Made by a program: the position numbers and the translations under genes | Part shown: positions 38,463 to 47,903 of the stretch, one piece after another | How the letters are laid out: every line of letters begins with the position of its first letter | Position numbering within the stretch: the stretch's first letter is position 1 | Notes under the pieces: model-generated | The model's input: only the letters and a program-made list of their open reading frames with translations | What the model was told of the DNA's origin: nothing | Databases searched by the model: none | Assembly: GCA_944326555.1 (NCBI GenBank) | Contig: CALVEK010000003.1 | Coordinates: forward strand, 1 to 64,000 | DNA: 64,000 bases | Source: Candidatus Gastranaerophilales bacterium | GTDB taxonomy: Bacteria; Cyanobacteriota; Vampirovibrionia; Gastranaerophilales; Gastranaerophilaceae | Direction of reading: 5' to 3'

Positions 38463-39321
38463 AGTTCTCTAGCTCCTTTAATTCGACTAATGCCTCCACT
38501 GGTAAATGAAAAATTTCTGATTCATCAGGAAATCTTCCGCTAGTTACATCATCTATATACTTACTGCAAGATTCAGATATAACAGATTTTAAATCTGCAT
38601 ATCTTCTGGCAAATTTTGGCTTAAATTCGGAAAACTTACCCAAAATATCGTCTGCAACTAAAATTTGCCCATCAGTATATCGGCCGGCACCAATACCTAT
38701 TGTTGCTATATCGAGTTTTGATGTTATAAGTTTTGCCGATTCTTCAGGCACCATTTCAAGAACAATTGCAAATGCACCAGCATCTTGCAACTTTAGAGAT
38801 TGCTCCAAAATAAATTTTGTCTTATCCACAGATTTACCTTGAACTTTATATCCACCCAGAACATTTAAATACTGAGGAGTAAACCCTAAGTGTCCGACAA
38901 CAGGAATACCACTTTCGACACATCTTTTTACAACATTTAAAATAAAATCGCTCGCACCCTCTAGTTTTATTGCAGAAGCACCTGCACGTATTAATTCACC
39001 AGCATTTTTTACAGCTTCTTCAACAGTAAGATGGTAACTCATAAAAGGCATATCTGCAACAACCATTGCCCTTTTAGCGCCTCTTGCAACAGCTGCAGTA
39101 AAGACTTCCATTTCTTTCATTGTAACTTTTGTCGTGGAATCATAGCCCAAAATAACCATCCCTAATGAATCACCAACCAATATTGCATCAATACCGGCCT
39201 CATCAAAATACTTTGCAGTCGAACAATCGTATGCTGTCAGCATTGTTATTTTCTGATTCTCGTTTTTTTTCTTAAAGAATGTATTTACAGTTATGTCCTT
39301 AAGTTTTGTTTCTACAGACAT
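38440..39321 (-). CDS. panB: Ketopantoate hydroxymethyltransferase
   Basis: 293 residues. ITMLTAYDCSTAKYFDEAG, ILVGDSLGMVILGYDST, VVADMPFMSYH, VKLEGA-type block (AIKLEGASDF) and GHLGFTPQYLNVLGGYKVQG are the standard blocks, with GIGAGRYTDGQILV near the C-terminus. It makes ketopantoate with methylene-tetrahydrofolate. The family usually ends around residue 265-280, so the C-terminal tail is slightly long. Confidence 0.96.
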   Translation of the reverse strand: MSVETKLKDITVNTFFKKKNENQKITMLTAYDCSTAKYFDEAGIDAILVGDSLGMVILGYDSTTKVTMKEMEVFTAAVARGAKRAMVVADMPFMSYHLTVEEAVKNAGELIRAGASAIKLEGASDFILNVVKRCVESGIPVVGHLGFTPQYLNVLGGYKVQGKSVDKTKFILEQSLKLQDAGAFAIVLEMVPEESAKLITSKLDIATIGIGAGRYTDGQILVADDILGKFSEFKPKFARRYADLKSVISESCSKYIDDVTSGRFPDESEIFHLPVEALVELKELENCEYCCNK

Positions 39322-39340
39322 TCTAATCGCCTTTATTAAA

Positions 39341-40654
39341 CTATTTTTTCTGTTTTAGTTGTTTTTTATACCAATATGCTATAGCCCTTGCCAACCTTGA
39401 GGGACTATGACGAACATATTTTTCTTCATTTTCTTCATATAACCTTGTACTTACAACGTTTATTTTTTTAGTTTTAATTTCATCTACATCAACTACAACA
39501 GGGAAAGAGTTTGATTTTTCGTAATCAGGAGACAAATCCTCAGGTAAAGAGTTATTTACTAAAACAGCTTGAATCATGTTCGGGTACCCTGCATGATCAA
39601 GTATTGCCTGAATATGATCAGATGCTTTGTAATCTGTTGTTTCACCTGGTTGAGTCATAATATTACAAACATAAATTTTCTTAGCTGAAGATTTTGATAT
39701 AGCCTCAGAAATTTCCTTTATCAACAAGTTGGGAATAACACTTGTATAAAGACTACCGGGCCCCAAAATAATCAAATCCGCCTCTTTTATTGCCTGCAAA
39801 ACATCAGGCAAAGCCTTACAGTGAGAGGGTGTTGTGAAAAGTCGTTTAATCTTTTTGCCTGTTTCAGGTATATTCGATTCGCCTTCAACAATTGTACCAT
39901 CTTCCATTTCAGCTGATAATTTCATGTCATCAAGCGTGGACGGTAAGACACGCCCTCTTATGTTTAAAACCTTAGCGGATTCTTGAACAGCCCGAACCAT
40001 ATTGCCTGTAATTGCACATAGAGCAGTTAAAAACAAGTTGCCAAAACTATGACCTTCAAGACCTTCACCGGTTTTAAAACGATACTGAAAAAGTTTTGTT
40101 ACTAAATCCTCATCATCAGCCAAAGCAGCAATACAATTTCTGATATCACCTGGGGGCAATACTCCCATTTCTTGCCTCAATCTGCCGGAACTGCCTCCAT
40201 CATCTCCAACTGTAACAACAGCAGTTATATTGTTGGTGATTTTCTTTATACCTTTCAACATTGTCGAAAGACCAGTGCCACCACCTACAGCTACAATCTT
40301 AGGACCATAATTAAGCTTTCTTCTTTTATATAAAGACTCAAGTAGAGCATGTCTATCTCTTTCTTCATTCAAGTCTAATATGGAATAGTTAGAATTCTTC
40401 CAACCTTTCAAAAACACATAGGCACCAACCAGCAAAAGCAAGATACCTAAAAGCTCCTGATTTACGGTTACTGCTATATACTTGAGAATACCGACGGCAA
40501 AATAAACAGGTCTCATATTAAATAGAACACAAAGACCAAGCAAAGCTAGTATCGTGCCTAAAATAATCAAGCCAAACCATCTTTTAACTTGCAATCCGGG
40601 CAATAACCATCCTGCATCTTTCGGCATTCTTATTTTGTATAATATCTTTTTCAA
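39341..40654 (-). CDS. yvcK: YvcK/CofD-family protein with membrane anchor
   Basis: 437 residues. The start is TTG at 40654 with AGGAGAG six bases upstream. Two hydrophobic segments lie at ~30-48 and ~58-82. From ~118 the family core begins: KIVAVGGGTGLSTMLKGIK, VVTVGDDGGSSGRLRQEMG, PPGDIRNCIAALAD, GHSFGNLFLTAL, and LGPGSLYTSVIPNLL. Soluble YvcK (GlmR) of Bacillus binds UDP-GlcNAc and affects envelope precursor supply and cell shape; the N-terminal anchor form is seen in other groups, including cyanobacteria. It lies upstream of panB on the same strand. Confidence 0.92.
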   Translation of the reverse strand: MKKILYKIRMPKDAGWLLPGLQVKRWFGLIILGTILALLGLCVLFNMRPVYFAVGILKYIAVTVNQELLGILLLLVGAYVFLKGWKNSNYSILDLNEERDRHALLESLYKRRKLNYGPKIVAVGGGTGLSTMLKGIKKITNNITAVVTVGDDGGSSGRLRQEMGVLPPGDIRNCIAALADDEDLVTKLFQYRFKTGEGLEGHSFGNLFLTALCAITGNMVRAVQESAKVLNIRGRVLPSTLDDMKLSAEMEDGTIVEGESNIPETGKKIKRLFTTPSHCKALPDVLQAIKEADLIILGPGSLYTSVIPNLLIKEISEAISKSSAKKIYVCNIMTQPGETTDYKASDHIQAILDHAGYPNMIQAVLVNNSLPEDLSPDYEKSNSFPVVVDVDEIKTKKINVVSTRLYEENEEKYVRHSPSRLARAIAYWYKKQLKQKK

Positions 40655-40681
40655 AACAACTCTCCTACAAAAAATAATTAA

Positions 40682-41455
40682 CTATTCAACCCAACCGGAT
40701 GTAACAACATTATTGTAGTTTACCGGTCTTGGTGTTACGACAAGATTAGCTTCTTTTATGAGGTCAAGAGCATTATCTGCTGACACATCAAAATGAATTG
40801 TATCAAAGTTTAATTTAACGTACTCTTGTTCAGAAACCTCAACATCAGAAAGGTTAAGAAAACGTCTAAGACGAATTAATGAATGAGCAGTATTATTAAC
40901 AGAATCTACTTCAAAATCAACTTCTCCATTGTTTTTATAAAACTTGTCGATAAAAACTTCACTAGCAACATTAATATTTAAATCAGCAGAAACCTCTTCG
41001 AGAACAGATCCTGACGGACCGTATAAAACCAACCATTCACTGAACTTTTTAACTGCTTTTGCAATAGATGTTGCGAAATCTTTGTTATTGTACATAAGCC
41101 TATACAACAAACCACACGGACGAACATGCTCTAAATTTAAACTATGTGCTTTCGTAAAAGAGCTCAAAGCACCAATTTGATAAAGAACAATTGCCTGTAT
41201 ATCATCGTCAGATAAGGAATTCACATCATCTATACTATCAGGCAAAGCTATCAAAGCGCCAATTTCTTTACTCTTAAACTTACAGCTTTCTACTGTTTTA
41301 AACAATGAAAGAGGAGACTTTATATTATAAAAGCATGCAACATTAACAGAACTCGCATAATCTATTAATTCCAAACCTTTATCATTTTGATTTCCATCAA
41401 AATATCTACCCAAATCTATATTAAAATCAACACACTTCTTGATTGAATTTTCCAT
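40682..41455 (-). CDS. LamB/YcsF (PxpA)-family protein lacking the usual active-site residues
   Basis: 257 residues from ATG 41455; the TTG six codons earlier lies within a GGAG element and is less likely. The scaffold of 5-oxoprolinase subunit A is recognisable: FNIDLGRYFD (family NCDLGE), SSVNVACFYNIKSPL (family ANIACGFHAGD), EIGALIALPD (family IGAHPGYPD), IVLYQIGALSSFTKAHSLNLEHVRPCGLLYR (family KPHGALYN). At each site the charged or His residues expected for catalysis have been replaced. It lies just upstream of yvcK. It is probably not an active oxoprolinase; no pxpB/pxpC partners are seen. Confidence 0.65.
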   Translation of the reverse strand: MENSIKKCVDFNIDLGRYFDGNQNDKGLELIDYASSVNVACFYNIKSPLSLFKTVESCKFKSKEIGALIALPDSIDDVNSLSDDDIQAIVLYQIGALSSFTKAHSLNLEHVRPCGLLYRLMYNNKDFATSIAKAVKKFSEWLVLYGPSGSVLEEVSADLNINVASEVFIDKFYKNNGEVDFEVDSVNNTAHSLIRLRRFLNLSDVEVSEQEYVKLNFDTIHFDVSADNALDLIKEANLVVTPRPVNYNNVVTSGWVE

Positions 41456-41543
41456 TTTAGAAGATAACTCCAAAAACTATTCTACAATCAGAATTATAAC
41501 TCAAGGAAATTTGGTTATGAAACAAAGAACATAAAACTTAACA

Positions 41544-41571
41544 TTGAAAAATTCAATTTTAATGTTATTAT
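41544..41571 (+). promoter_or_regulatory. Sigma-70-type promoter of rimP-nusA
   Basis: TTGAAA at 41544-41549 and TATTAT at 41566-41571 are separated by 16 bases. Transcription would start near 41578, just before the hairpin at 41586-41613. Confidence 0.6.
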
Positions 41572-41585
41572 AAACAGGTAGGTAA

Positions 41586-41613
41586 AAGAAACGGCTAACC
41601 CGTTTCTTTTTTT
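41586..41613 (+). terminator. Attenuator-like terminator in the rimP leader
   Basis: AGAAACGG pairs with CCGTTTCT over a four-base loop, followed by seven T residues. It lies between the putative promoter and the rimP start, so it must be read through for rimP-nusA to be expressed. No upstream gene on this strand needs it. Confidence 0.7.
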
Positions 41614-41631
41614 CTTAAGGATAAAGATTTT

Positions 41632-42120
41632 ATGGAGCAAAAACATTTCAACAAAATTGAAATTCAGGAAAAACTGATTCCTCTTATAGAAAATACAGCT
41701 ATGAGATATGGGATGATACCATTGGAAGTTGATTTCACAAAAGAATCAGGAAAATGGTTCCTCAGAATTTTTCTCTACAAGGATAGCGGTGTTACTCTTG
41801 ATGATTGCGAAAATGTGTCAAGAAGCCTAAACCCGTTTTTGGATGAACTTATTCCTGTTAAATTTTATCTTGAAGTTAGCTCACCAGGACTCGACAGAAA
41901 ATTAAAGTCTGATAAAGAATTCATAATTTTTCAGGGTAAAACAATAAATCTTAAGCTAAAATCATTGGTAGAAGGCATTGAAGAAAAACAATTTCTCGCA
42001 AAAATAATTGATTTTGATCCGGAAAACGGTCTTACTATTGAAAAATTAAGTGATAACAATAGATATCAAATACCTAAAGAAAAAATTTACAGAGCACAAT
42101 TACACATAGATGATATATAA
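41632..42120 (+). CDS. rimP: Ribosome maturation factor RimP
   Basis: 162 residues. The N-terminal domain shows LEVDFTKESGKWFLRIFLYKDSG and TLDDCENVSRSLNPFLD; VKFYLEVSSPGLDRKL is the diagnostic RimP block, followed by an SH3-like C-terminal half (KTINLKLKSL...FLAKIIDF). It assists 30S subunit maturation. It is followed by nusA after 11 bases, the usual partner. Confidence 0.93.
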   Translation: MEQKHFNKIEIQEKLIPLIENTAMRYGMIPLEVDFTKESGKWFLRIFLYKDSGVTLDDCENVSRSLNPFLDELIPVKFYLEVSSPGLDRKLKSDKEFIIFQGKTINLKLKSLVEGIEEKQFLAKIIDFDPENGLTIEKLSDNNRYQIPKEKIYRAQLHIDDI

Positions 42121-42131
42121 AGGAGAAAAAG

Positions 42132-43367
42132 ATGATTAAAATCGGTACGGCTCTTTTTGAAGCAACAGAAGAACTCGAAAGAGAAAAAGGAATTTCTAAA
42201 GAGGTCATTATTGAATCATTGAAAGATGCTCTTGTTGCAGCATACAAAAAACACATAAGAGTAAAAGATGCACCAAACGTAGAAGCAATTCTTGATGAAG
42301 TATCAGGAGAAATTGGCGTATTTAGAACAAAATTGGTTGTAGAAAACGTTGAAGACGAAAATCTTGAAATTTCACTCGAAGATGCAAAGGAAATTGATGA
42401 CGAAGTTGAACTCGAAGATGAAGTAAAAATCGAAGTTACACCTGAAAACTTCGGCAGAATTGCAGCTCAGTCAGCAAAACAAGTTATTACTCAAAGAATC
42501 AGAGAAGCTGAAAGAAAACTTGTTTTGGATGAATTTTTGGAAAAGAAAGGTACTCTCACTACAGGTATAATCCAACGTGTAGAAAACAGAAATGTATTTG
42601 TTAACATAGGTAAAACTGATGCAATTCTTCCATTTAGAGAACAAATCCCTGGTGAATACTATAAACCGGGTAACAGAATCAGAGTATTTGTTTTGAACGT
42701 AAAAGAAACAAATCGTTCACCTCAAGTTATAGTTTCACATGCTCACGCAGAAATCGTAAGAGAACTGTTTGAACTTGAAGTTCCCGAAATAGAAGACGGC
42801 ATTGTTGAAATAAAATCAATAGCAAGAGAAGCAGGATATAGAACAAAACTAGCCGTACATTCAAACGACCCTGAAATCGACTCAGTTGGAGCTTGTATCG
42901 GACCAAGAGGTTCAAGAATCCAAACTATTGTTGGCGAACTTAAAAACGAAAAAATCGATATAGTAAGATGGTCTCCGGATCCTGTTGAATATATAGTTAA
43001 CGCGCTATCTCCAGCAAGAATAATATCTGTTGATATTTTGGCAGATGACGAAAATGCACACGAAGCACTTGTCGTTGTTCCTGACGATCAATTAAGTCTT
43101 GCAATAGGTAGAGAAGGACAAAATGTAAGACTTGCTCACAAATTGACAGGTTGGAAGATAGATATTAAAAATGAATCTCAGGCTGCACAAGCAGAAGCAG
43201 CTTATCAAGCACAATATGAAGAACAACCTGAATCAGATGATGATTACATAGATGAATCTGTGGATACAGAAGAAGAACCGATTGTCGAAGAAGAATACGG
43301 AATCGATGCAGAAGATATGGTAGAAGAAGTTTCTTCTGATGAAACAGAATCCGAAGATGAGGAATAA
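42132..43367 (+). CDS. nusA: Transcription elongation/termination factor NusA
   Basis: 411 residues, AAGGAG ribosome site. Residues 1-~130 are the RNA-polymerase-binding domain (IIESLKDALVAAYKKHI). S1 domain ~140-205 (GIIQRVENRNVFVNIGKTDAILP). KH1 carries ACIGPRGSRIQTIV and KH2 carries AIGREGQNVRLAHKLTGW. The last ~60 residues are an acidic tail (Glu/Asp-rich), without the E. coli-type AR repeats. The usual downstream partners (rnpM/ylxR, infB) are missing: a terminator follows at once. Confidence 0.96.
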   Translation: MIKIGTALFEATEELEREKGISKEVIIESLKDALVAAYKKHIRVKDAPNVEAILDEVSGEIGVFRTKLVVENVEDENLEISLEDAKEIDDEVELEDEVKIEVTPENFGRIAAQSAKQVITQRIREAERKLVLDEFLEKKGTLTTGIIQRVENRNVFVNIGKTDAILPFREQIPGEYYKPGNRIRVFVLNVKETNRSPQVIVSHAHAEIVRELFELEVPEIEDGIVEIKSIAREAGYRTKLAVHSNDPEIDSVGACIGPRGSRIQTIVGELKNEKIDIVRWSPDPVEYIVNALSPARIISVDILADDENAHEALVVVPDDQLSLAIGREGQNVRLAHKLTGWKIDIKNESQAAQAEAAYQAQYEEQPESDDDYIDESVDTEEEPIVEEEYGIDAEDMVEEVSSDETESEDEE

Positions 43368-43395
43368 CAATAAATATTACAGTTTGTAATAACTG

Positions 43396-43429
43396 ATAGA
43401 GGAACCGCTAACTACGGTTCCTCTATTTT
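43396..43429. terminator. Bidirectional terminator between nusA and the U32 gene
   Basis: ATAGAGGAACCG pairs with CGGTTCCTCTAT across a seven-base loop, with T residues after the + strand stem and A residues before it. The U32 stop codon (43412) lies in the loop, so its last codons double as terminator. Confidence 0.8.
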
Positions 43430-45217
43430 CATCAAGCATTTTTTGCAATCAAACGAGAGCGGATATTTTTTGCCAAATGAATCAACTAAAAATAATTTTT
43501 TATTGTCCTTAGTTTTTTTCAAACAAATATTAGCAAAATCCCTCAAACAGTGTTTTGTAGTCATTAATGTAATCTTATGTTTTAAATTTTTACATTCAGG
43601 TGCATTTTCAATAACACTACAGCCGCATTTTTCATAAAATTTTCTTGCAAAATCATTAGAGATATTAAATGAATAATCTAATCTATCAAAAGGATATTTT
43701 GAATACTCAAAATCAATATCTCTTTTTTGAAAGTTGTATTTATTTATTAGTTCATCTTGCAATTTTTCAACGAGATTTCTTCTGATTTCATTTAATGAGG
43801 AAACAGGAATAAAGTAATCAAAATCATCAGTTATATCGACATTAAGCATATAAAATGAAGAAGAACCTAACTTAGAAAACTGTTTTATAAGATTTTCTCT
43901 GGCATTTTCTTTGTTCTTAGCTTTTTCATACCCATTGTCTTTATCAAACGGATAAATAGCCTTACAATCGAATAAAGTTTTAAATTCAACCCCAACGGAT
44001 GAAACAGAAGCCGATAAAGGTATTTTTCTCAAAAATTGAGCTTTCTCCAATTCATTATTCCATTTAGCATCATAATTTCTGTATATACGGGTGCTTGTTT
44101 TTATTTGACCTACATCCAAAACTTCAAAACAATCCGAATAGACTTTTGTAACGGTAGTTCCTGTCAATTCACCGTTTTCTTTAAAATATGTCAACTTATC
44201 CGCAACATTTATTTTATGCTTAGTATCGACAAAAAGTTTATTTGATTTTAAAGAGGTTACTTTACCTATGTACTCACCGACAAATTTTGGCGAAGTTGAA
44301 TTTATAAATGCTTTTCTTTTTGCATCAAAGAAAAAATCAGTATAACTTCTATTAAAAGTCTTGTTTACATTAGGAACAAACGATGTAATAGATTCGCCAA
44401 TAGATGGTTTTAGAGCCTTAGATATATTATCAATTTCTTTTCTGTAGAAAGATACAACATTGGAAACGTAATCTTTGTCTTTTAAACGCCCCTCAATTTT
44501 TAAAGAAGTAACACCTGCATCAACCAGCTCTCTTAAATGAGACGACAGATTATTATCTTTCATAGAGAGCAGATATTGAGGTTTTAGAATAATATTGCCT
44601 GATTCGTCTTGAAGAGAATATTTCTTGCGGCAAGGCTGAGCACAATCCCCCCTGTTAGCACTTCTTGAACCAAAATAATTACTAAAATAACACTGACCGC
44701 TATAAGAAACGCATAAAGCACCATGAACAAAAACTTCAGTTTCTATATCAACATTTTTTGTAACTTCTTTGATATTATCAAGTGAAAATTCTCTGGGTAA
44801 AACAACTCTTTCTACATTTAAAGTTTTTAAAAATTTGATTTTATCAATAAAATCATTGTTGCACTGCGTACTTGCATGAAGAGGAATCGGTGGTAAATTC
44901 ATTTCAAAAATAGAAAAATCCTGAAAAATTATCGCGTCAACACCGATTTTATAGAGTTTCCATATCAATTTTTCGACATTTTTCAGTTCTTTATCAAAAA
45001 ATATGGTATTAACAGTAACATATATTTTTACCCAAAATTTATGAGCATATTCAACTATTTGTTTAATATCATCAAGAGAATTTGATGCATTTTTTCTTGC
45101 GCCAAAACAATCCGCACCGATATAAACAGCATCAGCACCGGCATCTATAGCAGCGATGGCACACTCTTTATTTTTTGCAGGAGCCAACAATTCAATTTTT
45201 TTAGTACTATCAATCAT
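43412..45217 (-). CDS. Peptidase U32 family protein (RlhA/YrrO-like)
   Basis: 601 residues. It begins IELLAPAKNKECAIAAIDAGADAVYIGAD, the family start, and continues LHASTQCNN, RVVLPREFSLDNI, EVFVHGALCVSYSGQCYFS and ANRGDCAQPCRKKY, the signature with clustered cysteines. SLKIEGRLKDKDYVSNVV follows, then a C-terminal DUF3656-like region. Some members (RlhA) are needed for hydroxylation of a cytidine in 23S rRNA rather than proteolysis. The conserved cysteines here fit an iron-sulfur or redox role. Substrate not determined. Confidence 0.9.
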   Translation of the reverse strand: MIDSTKKIELLAPAKNKECAIAAIDAGADAVYIGADCFGARKNASNSLDDIKQIVEYAHKFWVKIYVTVNTIFFDKELKNVEKLIWKLYKIGVDAIIFQDFSIFEMNLPPIPLHASTQCNNDFIDKIKFLKTLNVERVVLPREFSLDNIKEVTKNVDIETEVFVHGALCVSYSGQCYFSNYFGSRSANRGDCAQPCRKKYSLQDESGNIILKPQYLLSMKDNNLSSHLRELVDAGVTSLKIEGRLKDKDYVSNVVSFYRKEIDNISKALKPSIGESITSFVPNVNKTFNRSYTDFFFDAKRKAFINSTSPKFVGEYIGKVTSLKSNKLFVDTKHKINVADKLTYFKENGELTGTTVTKVYSDCFEVLDVGQIKTSTRIYRNYDAKWNNELEKAQFLRKIPLSASVSSVGVEFKTLFDCKAIYPFDKDNGYEKAKNKENARENLIKQFSKLGSSSFYMLNVDITDDFDYFIPVSSLNEIRRNLVEKLQDELINKYNFQKRDIDFEYSKYPFDRLDYSFNISNDFARKFYEKCGCSVIENAPECKNLKHKITLMTTKHCLRDFANICLKKTKDNKKLFLVDSFGKKYPLSFDCKKCLMKIEEP

Positions 45218-45321
45218 TACAAAAATTATACAATAATTAAAAAAAATAACCGAAAATAGATGACAAATAACTATGTTTTTATTACGATTAAGGTAAATGA
45301 AATTAATTAAAGGAGAAAAAT

Positions 45322-45825
45322 ATGCAAGTTATTTTAAGAAAAGATGTACAAAACGTAGGTGAAGCGGGCGATTTGGTTACTGTAAAAGACGGTTATGCAA
45401 GAAATTACTTGTTACCTCAAAATTTTGCAGAAGTAGCTACAGATGGTGCATTGAAAAATAGAGAACAAAATTTGGCTAGAATTAAAGCTAAACAAGAAAA
45501 ATTACACCAAGAAGCACTTGAATTGGCTAAGAAAATTGAAGCACTAGAAAAACTTGAATTATCAGCTAAAGCCGGTGAATCAGGAAAATTATTCGGTACA
45601 ATTACTACAAAGAAATTGGCAGAAGAATTAAATGCAAAACTTGGTACAGATATCGACAGAAAAATAATCTCTCTTGATGCAGCTATCAACAAAGTAGGCG
45701 AATTCAAAATGCTAATTAAATTAACATCAAAAGTTAAAACAGAATTGCCTGTTGTTGTTACAGCATCAGAAGTTATTAAATCAGAAATCGAAGAAGCTGA
45801 ACAAACAGAAGAATCAGCTGAATAA
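45322..45825 (+). CDS. rplI: 50S ribosomal protein L9
   Basis: 167 residues, AAGGAG ribosome site. VILRKDVQNVGEAGDLVTVKDGYARNYLLP is the L9 N-terminal signature, followed by the long connecting helix and the C-terminal domain with LFGTITTKKLAEEL. The last ~15 residues (Glu/Ser-rich) extend beyond typical L9. It stands alone, without rpsF, ssb or rpsR, and has its own terminator. Confidence 0.97.
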   Translation: MQVILRKDVQNVGEAGDLVTVKDGYARNYLLPQNFAEVATDGALKNREQNLARIKAKQEKLHQEALELAKKIEALEKLELSAKAGESGKLFGTITTKKLAEELNAKLGTDIDRKIISLDAAINKVGEFKMLIKLTSKVKTELPVVVTASEVIKSEIEEAEQTEESAE

Positions 45826-45842
45826 TTTTTAATTAACAAACA

Positions 45843-45874
45843 AAAGAGAGTCCGAATAACGGGCTCTTTTTTTT
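45843..45874 (+). terminator. Rho-independent terminator of rplI
   Basis: AAGAGAGTCCG pairs (one mismatch) with CGGGCTCTT over a five-base loop, followed by eight T residues. Confidence 0.88.
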
Positions 45875-45966
45875 GTTACAAATATTAATAAAGATTTTTA
45901 TTTAAACAATATTTTTTACGATAGTGTTTTTATAATAGTAAGTGGAAGATTGTTATAGGTTAGAAC

Positions 45967-47733
45967 ATGACTCAGAATGTCTCAAATTTACATCAGAATA
46001 TACCATATTATCAAAAACAGTATGGTCAAAGTGCCGTAAATCCCAATTTTACAGCAGGAGCAATGCCTGTTTCCAGTGGTAATGCAATAGTAGACAAGAA
46101 CCCTATTTTGAGTCGTGCAGAGAGTTCTCAAAACAATATGAGCGTGTTAGCACCTGCTGTTGGAGTAAGTGCATTGACATTATTTGGCATTAATAATTTT
46201 ATAAATAATCCGCTACAGTCAAAAAAATATGAAGACACTATTTTTAATTCAATTGAAAAATCAATTGATAATTTTACATCAAAATATAAAGATGTTCCGC
46301 GAGTTAAATCAATAAAGAACTTTATAAATAGCATTAATGACGGAATCAAAAATAGAATAAACAACTCAGAAATATTAAGAACATTATTCCAAAAGCCGAG
46401 TATTGGGGGGCCGCAAGTACAATCACAAGCTGCAGGAGCAAGAGGACACGTTGCCTCAAGAGCTCTTGAAGTGATGAAAAAGTATAAAGAAGCAAATCCT
46501 GGTTTTACAGAATTTGACGCAATATTAAAGAAAGCAAGCAAAGATTCATACAAATATTATGATGAAATTATAAGTACCATTGAGAAATCTTCAGCAAATT
46601 TAACGCAAATAATACAAAAAAGACCTTGGTGGGGCTTAGGTCTCGTTAAAAACAAGGCATCACTTCAAGAAATCCTAAATAAATCAAGACTGGTCGAAAA
46701 CTACAAACTTGCAGGAAAAACACTCGGCCAAAAAACAGCAGGTTACTTGATGAGAGCAACAGAATGTCTCACAAATGGTATGTTCTCAGGCAAAGGTCAA
46801 GTATTAATACAGGCATTTGTTATTGCACAATCATTCCAAGAAGCAATGAAAGCAGAAAAAGGCGAAAAAGCCCAAGTATTTATGGCATCTCTTGCAGAGT
46901 TAATGGCATTCTTCGCAACAATGGGTATTCAAATGCGTGTTGTTAACCATCTTGCAGGTCTGAAGTTTATAGGTATGGGTAAACCACAACACAAAGCCTA
47001 TCAAAAATATATGGAACTTGTTAACAAATATGCTGCAGAAGGCAATCATCAGAAATACCATAAAGCACTGCTTAAAATAAATCAATTAAAACAAGAAGCA
47101 AAATTAAATACTAAGTGGTATCAAAAACCGATAAAATGGATTGGTAATATAATGAGCTACGGAAGACTTAGAGAAACAGTAAAACCTCTCAAATTCTCCA
47201 AAGTAGCAAACGTATTTGCAAAAATACCGTACGGATTAAAAGTCGGTCTTGGCTATGCAGGAAGATTTGCACTTGTAGCAGCAGTAATAATGCCATTCTT
47301 CTCAAATATTGGTAAAAAGGTATCTTACGCTATATTTGGTAAACCTGTAAAAACTATTGCAAGAGAAGAAGCTGAAGCAAAAAAAGCTGAACAAGAAACA
47401 ACAGCTACACAACAACAAACAGTTCAACAACCGCAACAAATCAAACCACAAACTGTTCAACAACCGACCCAGGTATCTAAACCGGGTAATCTGTTAGATA
47501 CAATGAAAAATATGCAACAGGCAAACCCAATTGCCTCTCAAACAATTACCCCAACTACATCGGCTGCAACATCAGTTCAATCACCTGATGCAGGTATAAA
47601 GAGAACATACATTCCAAACCCTGTATTAGGATACGAAAACAGTATAAATGCCGCATCTACTCGCACAGCACAAATTGATGCCGTAATGAGACAAGCAGAC
47701 TACGCCGAAGCAATGGCTCAAAGATATCTATAA
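45967..47733 (+). CDS. Large protein of unknown function with membrane segments
   Basis: 588 residues; ribosome site weak (TATAGG). Residues 1-55 are polar and Gln/Asn-rich. A hydrophobic stretch lies at ~58-75 (SVLAPAVGVSALTLFGI). The middle (90-270) is helical and basic. Hydrophobic segments recur at ~310-325 (ASLAELMAFFATMG) and ~425-445 (GYAGRFALVAAVIMPFF). The tail (480-560) is low complexity: Gln/Thr/Pro-rich (QQQTVQQPQQIKPQT). No known domain. Together with the two neighbouring large proteins it probably belongs to a lineage-specific set. It may be membrane-associated rather than classically secreted, since no cleavable signal is seen. Confidence 0.75.
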   Translation: MTQNVSNLHQNIPYYQKQYGQSAVNPNFTAGAMPVSSGNAIVDKNPILSRAESSQNNMSVLAPAVGVSALTLFGINNFINNPLQSKKYEDTIFNSIEKSIDNFTSKYKDVPRVKSIKNFINSINDGIKNRINNSEILRTLFQKPSIGGPQVQSQAAGARGHVASRALEVMKKYKEANPGFTEFDAILKKASKDSYKYYDEIISTIEKSSANLTQIIQKRPWWGLGLVKNKASLQEILNKSRLVENYKLAGKTLGQKTAGYLMRATECLTNGMFSGKGQVLIQAFVIAQSFQEAMKAEKGEKAQVFMASLAELMAFFATMGIQMRVVNHLAGLKFIGMGKPQHKAYQKYMELVNKYAAEGNHQKYHKALLKINQLKQEAKLNTKWYQKPIKWIGNIMSYGRLRETVKPLKFSKVANVFAKIPYGLKVGLGYAGRFALVAAVIMPFFSNIGKKVSYAIFGKPVKTIAREEAEAKKAEQETTATQQQTVQQPQQIKPQTVQQPTQVSKPGNLLDTMKNMQQANPIASQTITPTTSAATSVQSPDAGIKRTYIPNPVLGYENSINAASTRTAQIDAVMRQADYAEAMAQRYL

Positions 47734-47768
47734 TAAATTTTTTCTATACAAAAACTGTTAAATAGTAT

Positions 47769-47803
47769 AAAAATGTTACAAATTAATTATTTGTAACATT
47801 TTT
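47769..47803. terminator. Rho-independent terminator
   Basis: AAAAATGTTACAAAT pairs perfectly with ATTTGTAACATTTTT over a five-base loop, followed by more T. It ends the 45967 gene. The symmetrical A/T flanks allow action in both directions. Confidence 0.85.
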
Positions 47804-47833
47804 TAACATAAAAGCAATTAAATATATAAAATA

Positions 47834-47858
47834 TACTTTATATATATAAGAACTAGAC
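47834..47858 (+). promoter_or_regulatory. Promoter/leader element shared with the gene at 30063
   Basis: TACTTTATATATATA at 47834-47848 matches 29939-29953 exactly over 15 bases. ACTAGAC follows at 47852-47858. The element lies 46-70 bases before the ATG. Likely a promoter -10 region and transcript start with a shared regulator; inferred from the match only. Confidence 0.4.
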
Positions 47859-47903
47859 TTTACACTTGGGTTCAAAAGAGAGAGACAAAGGAAAAAAGAA
47901 AGA

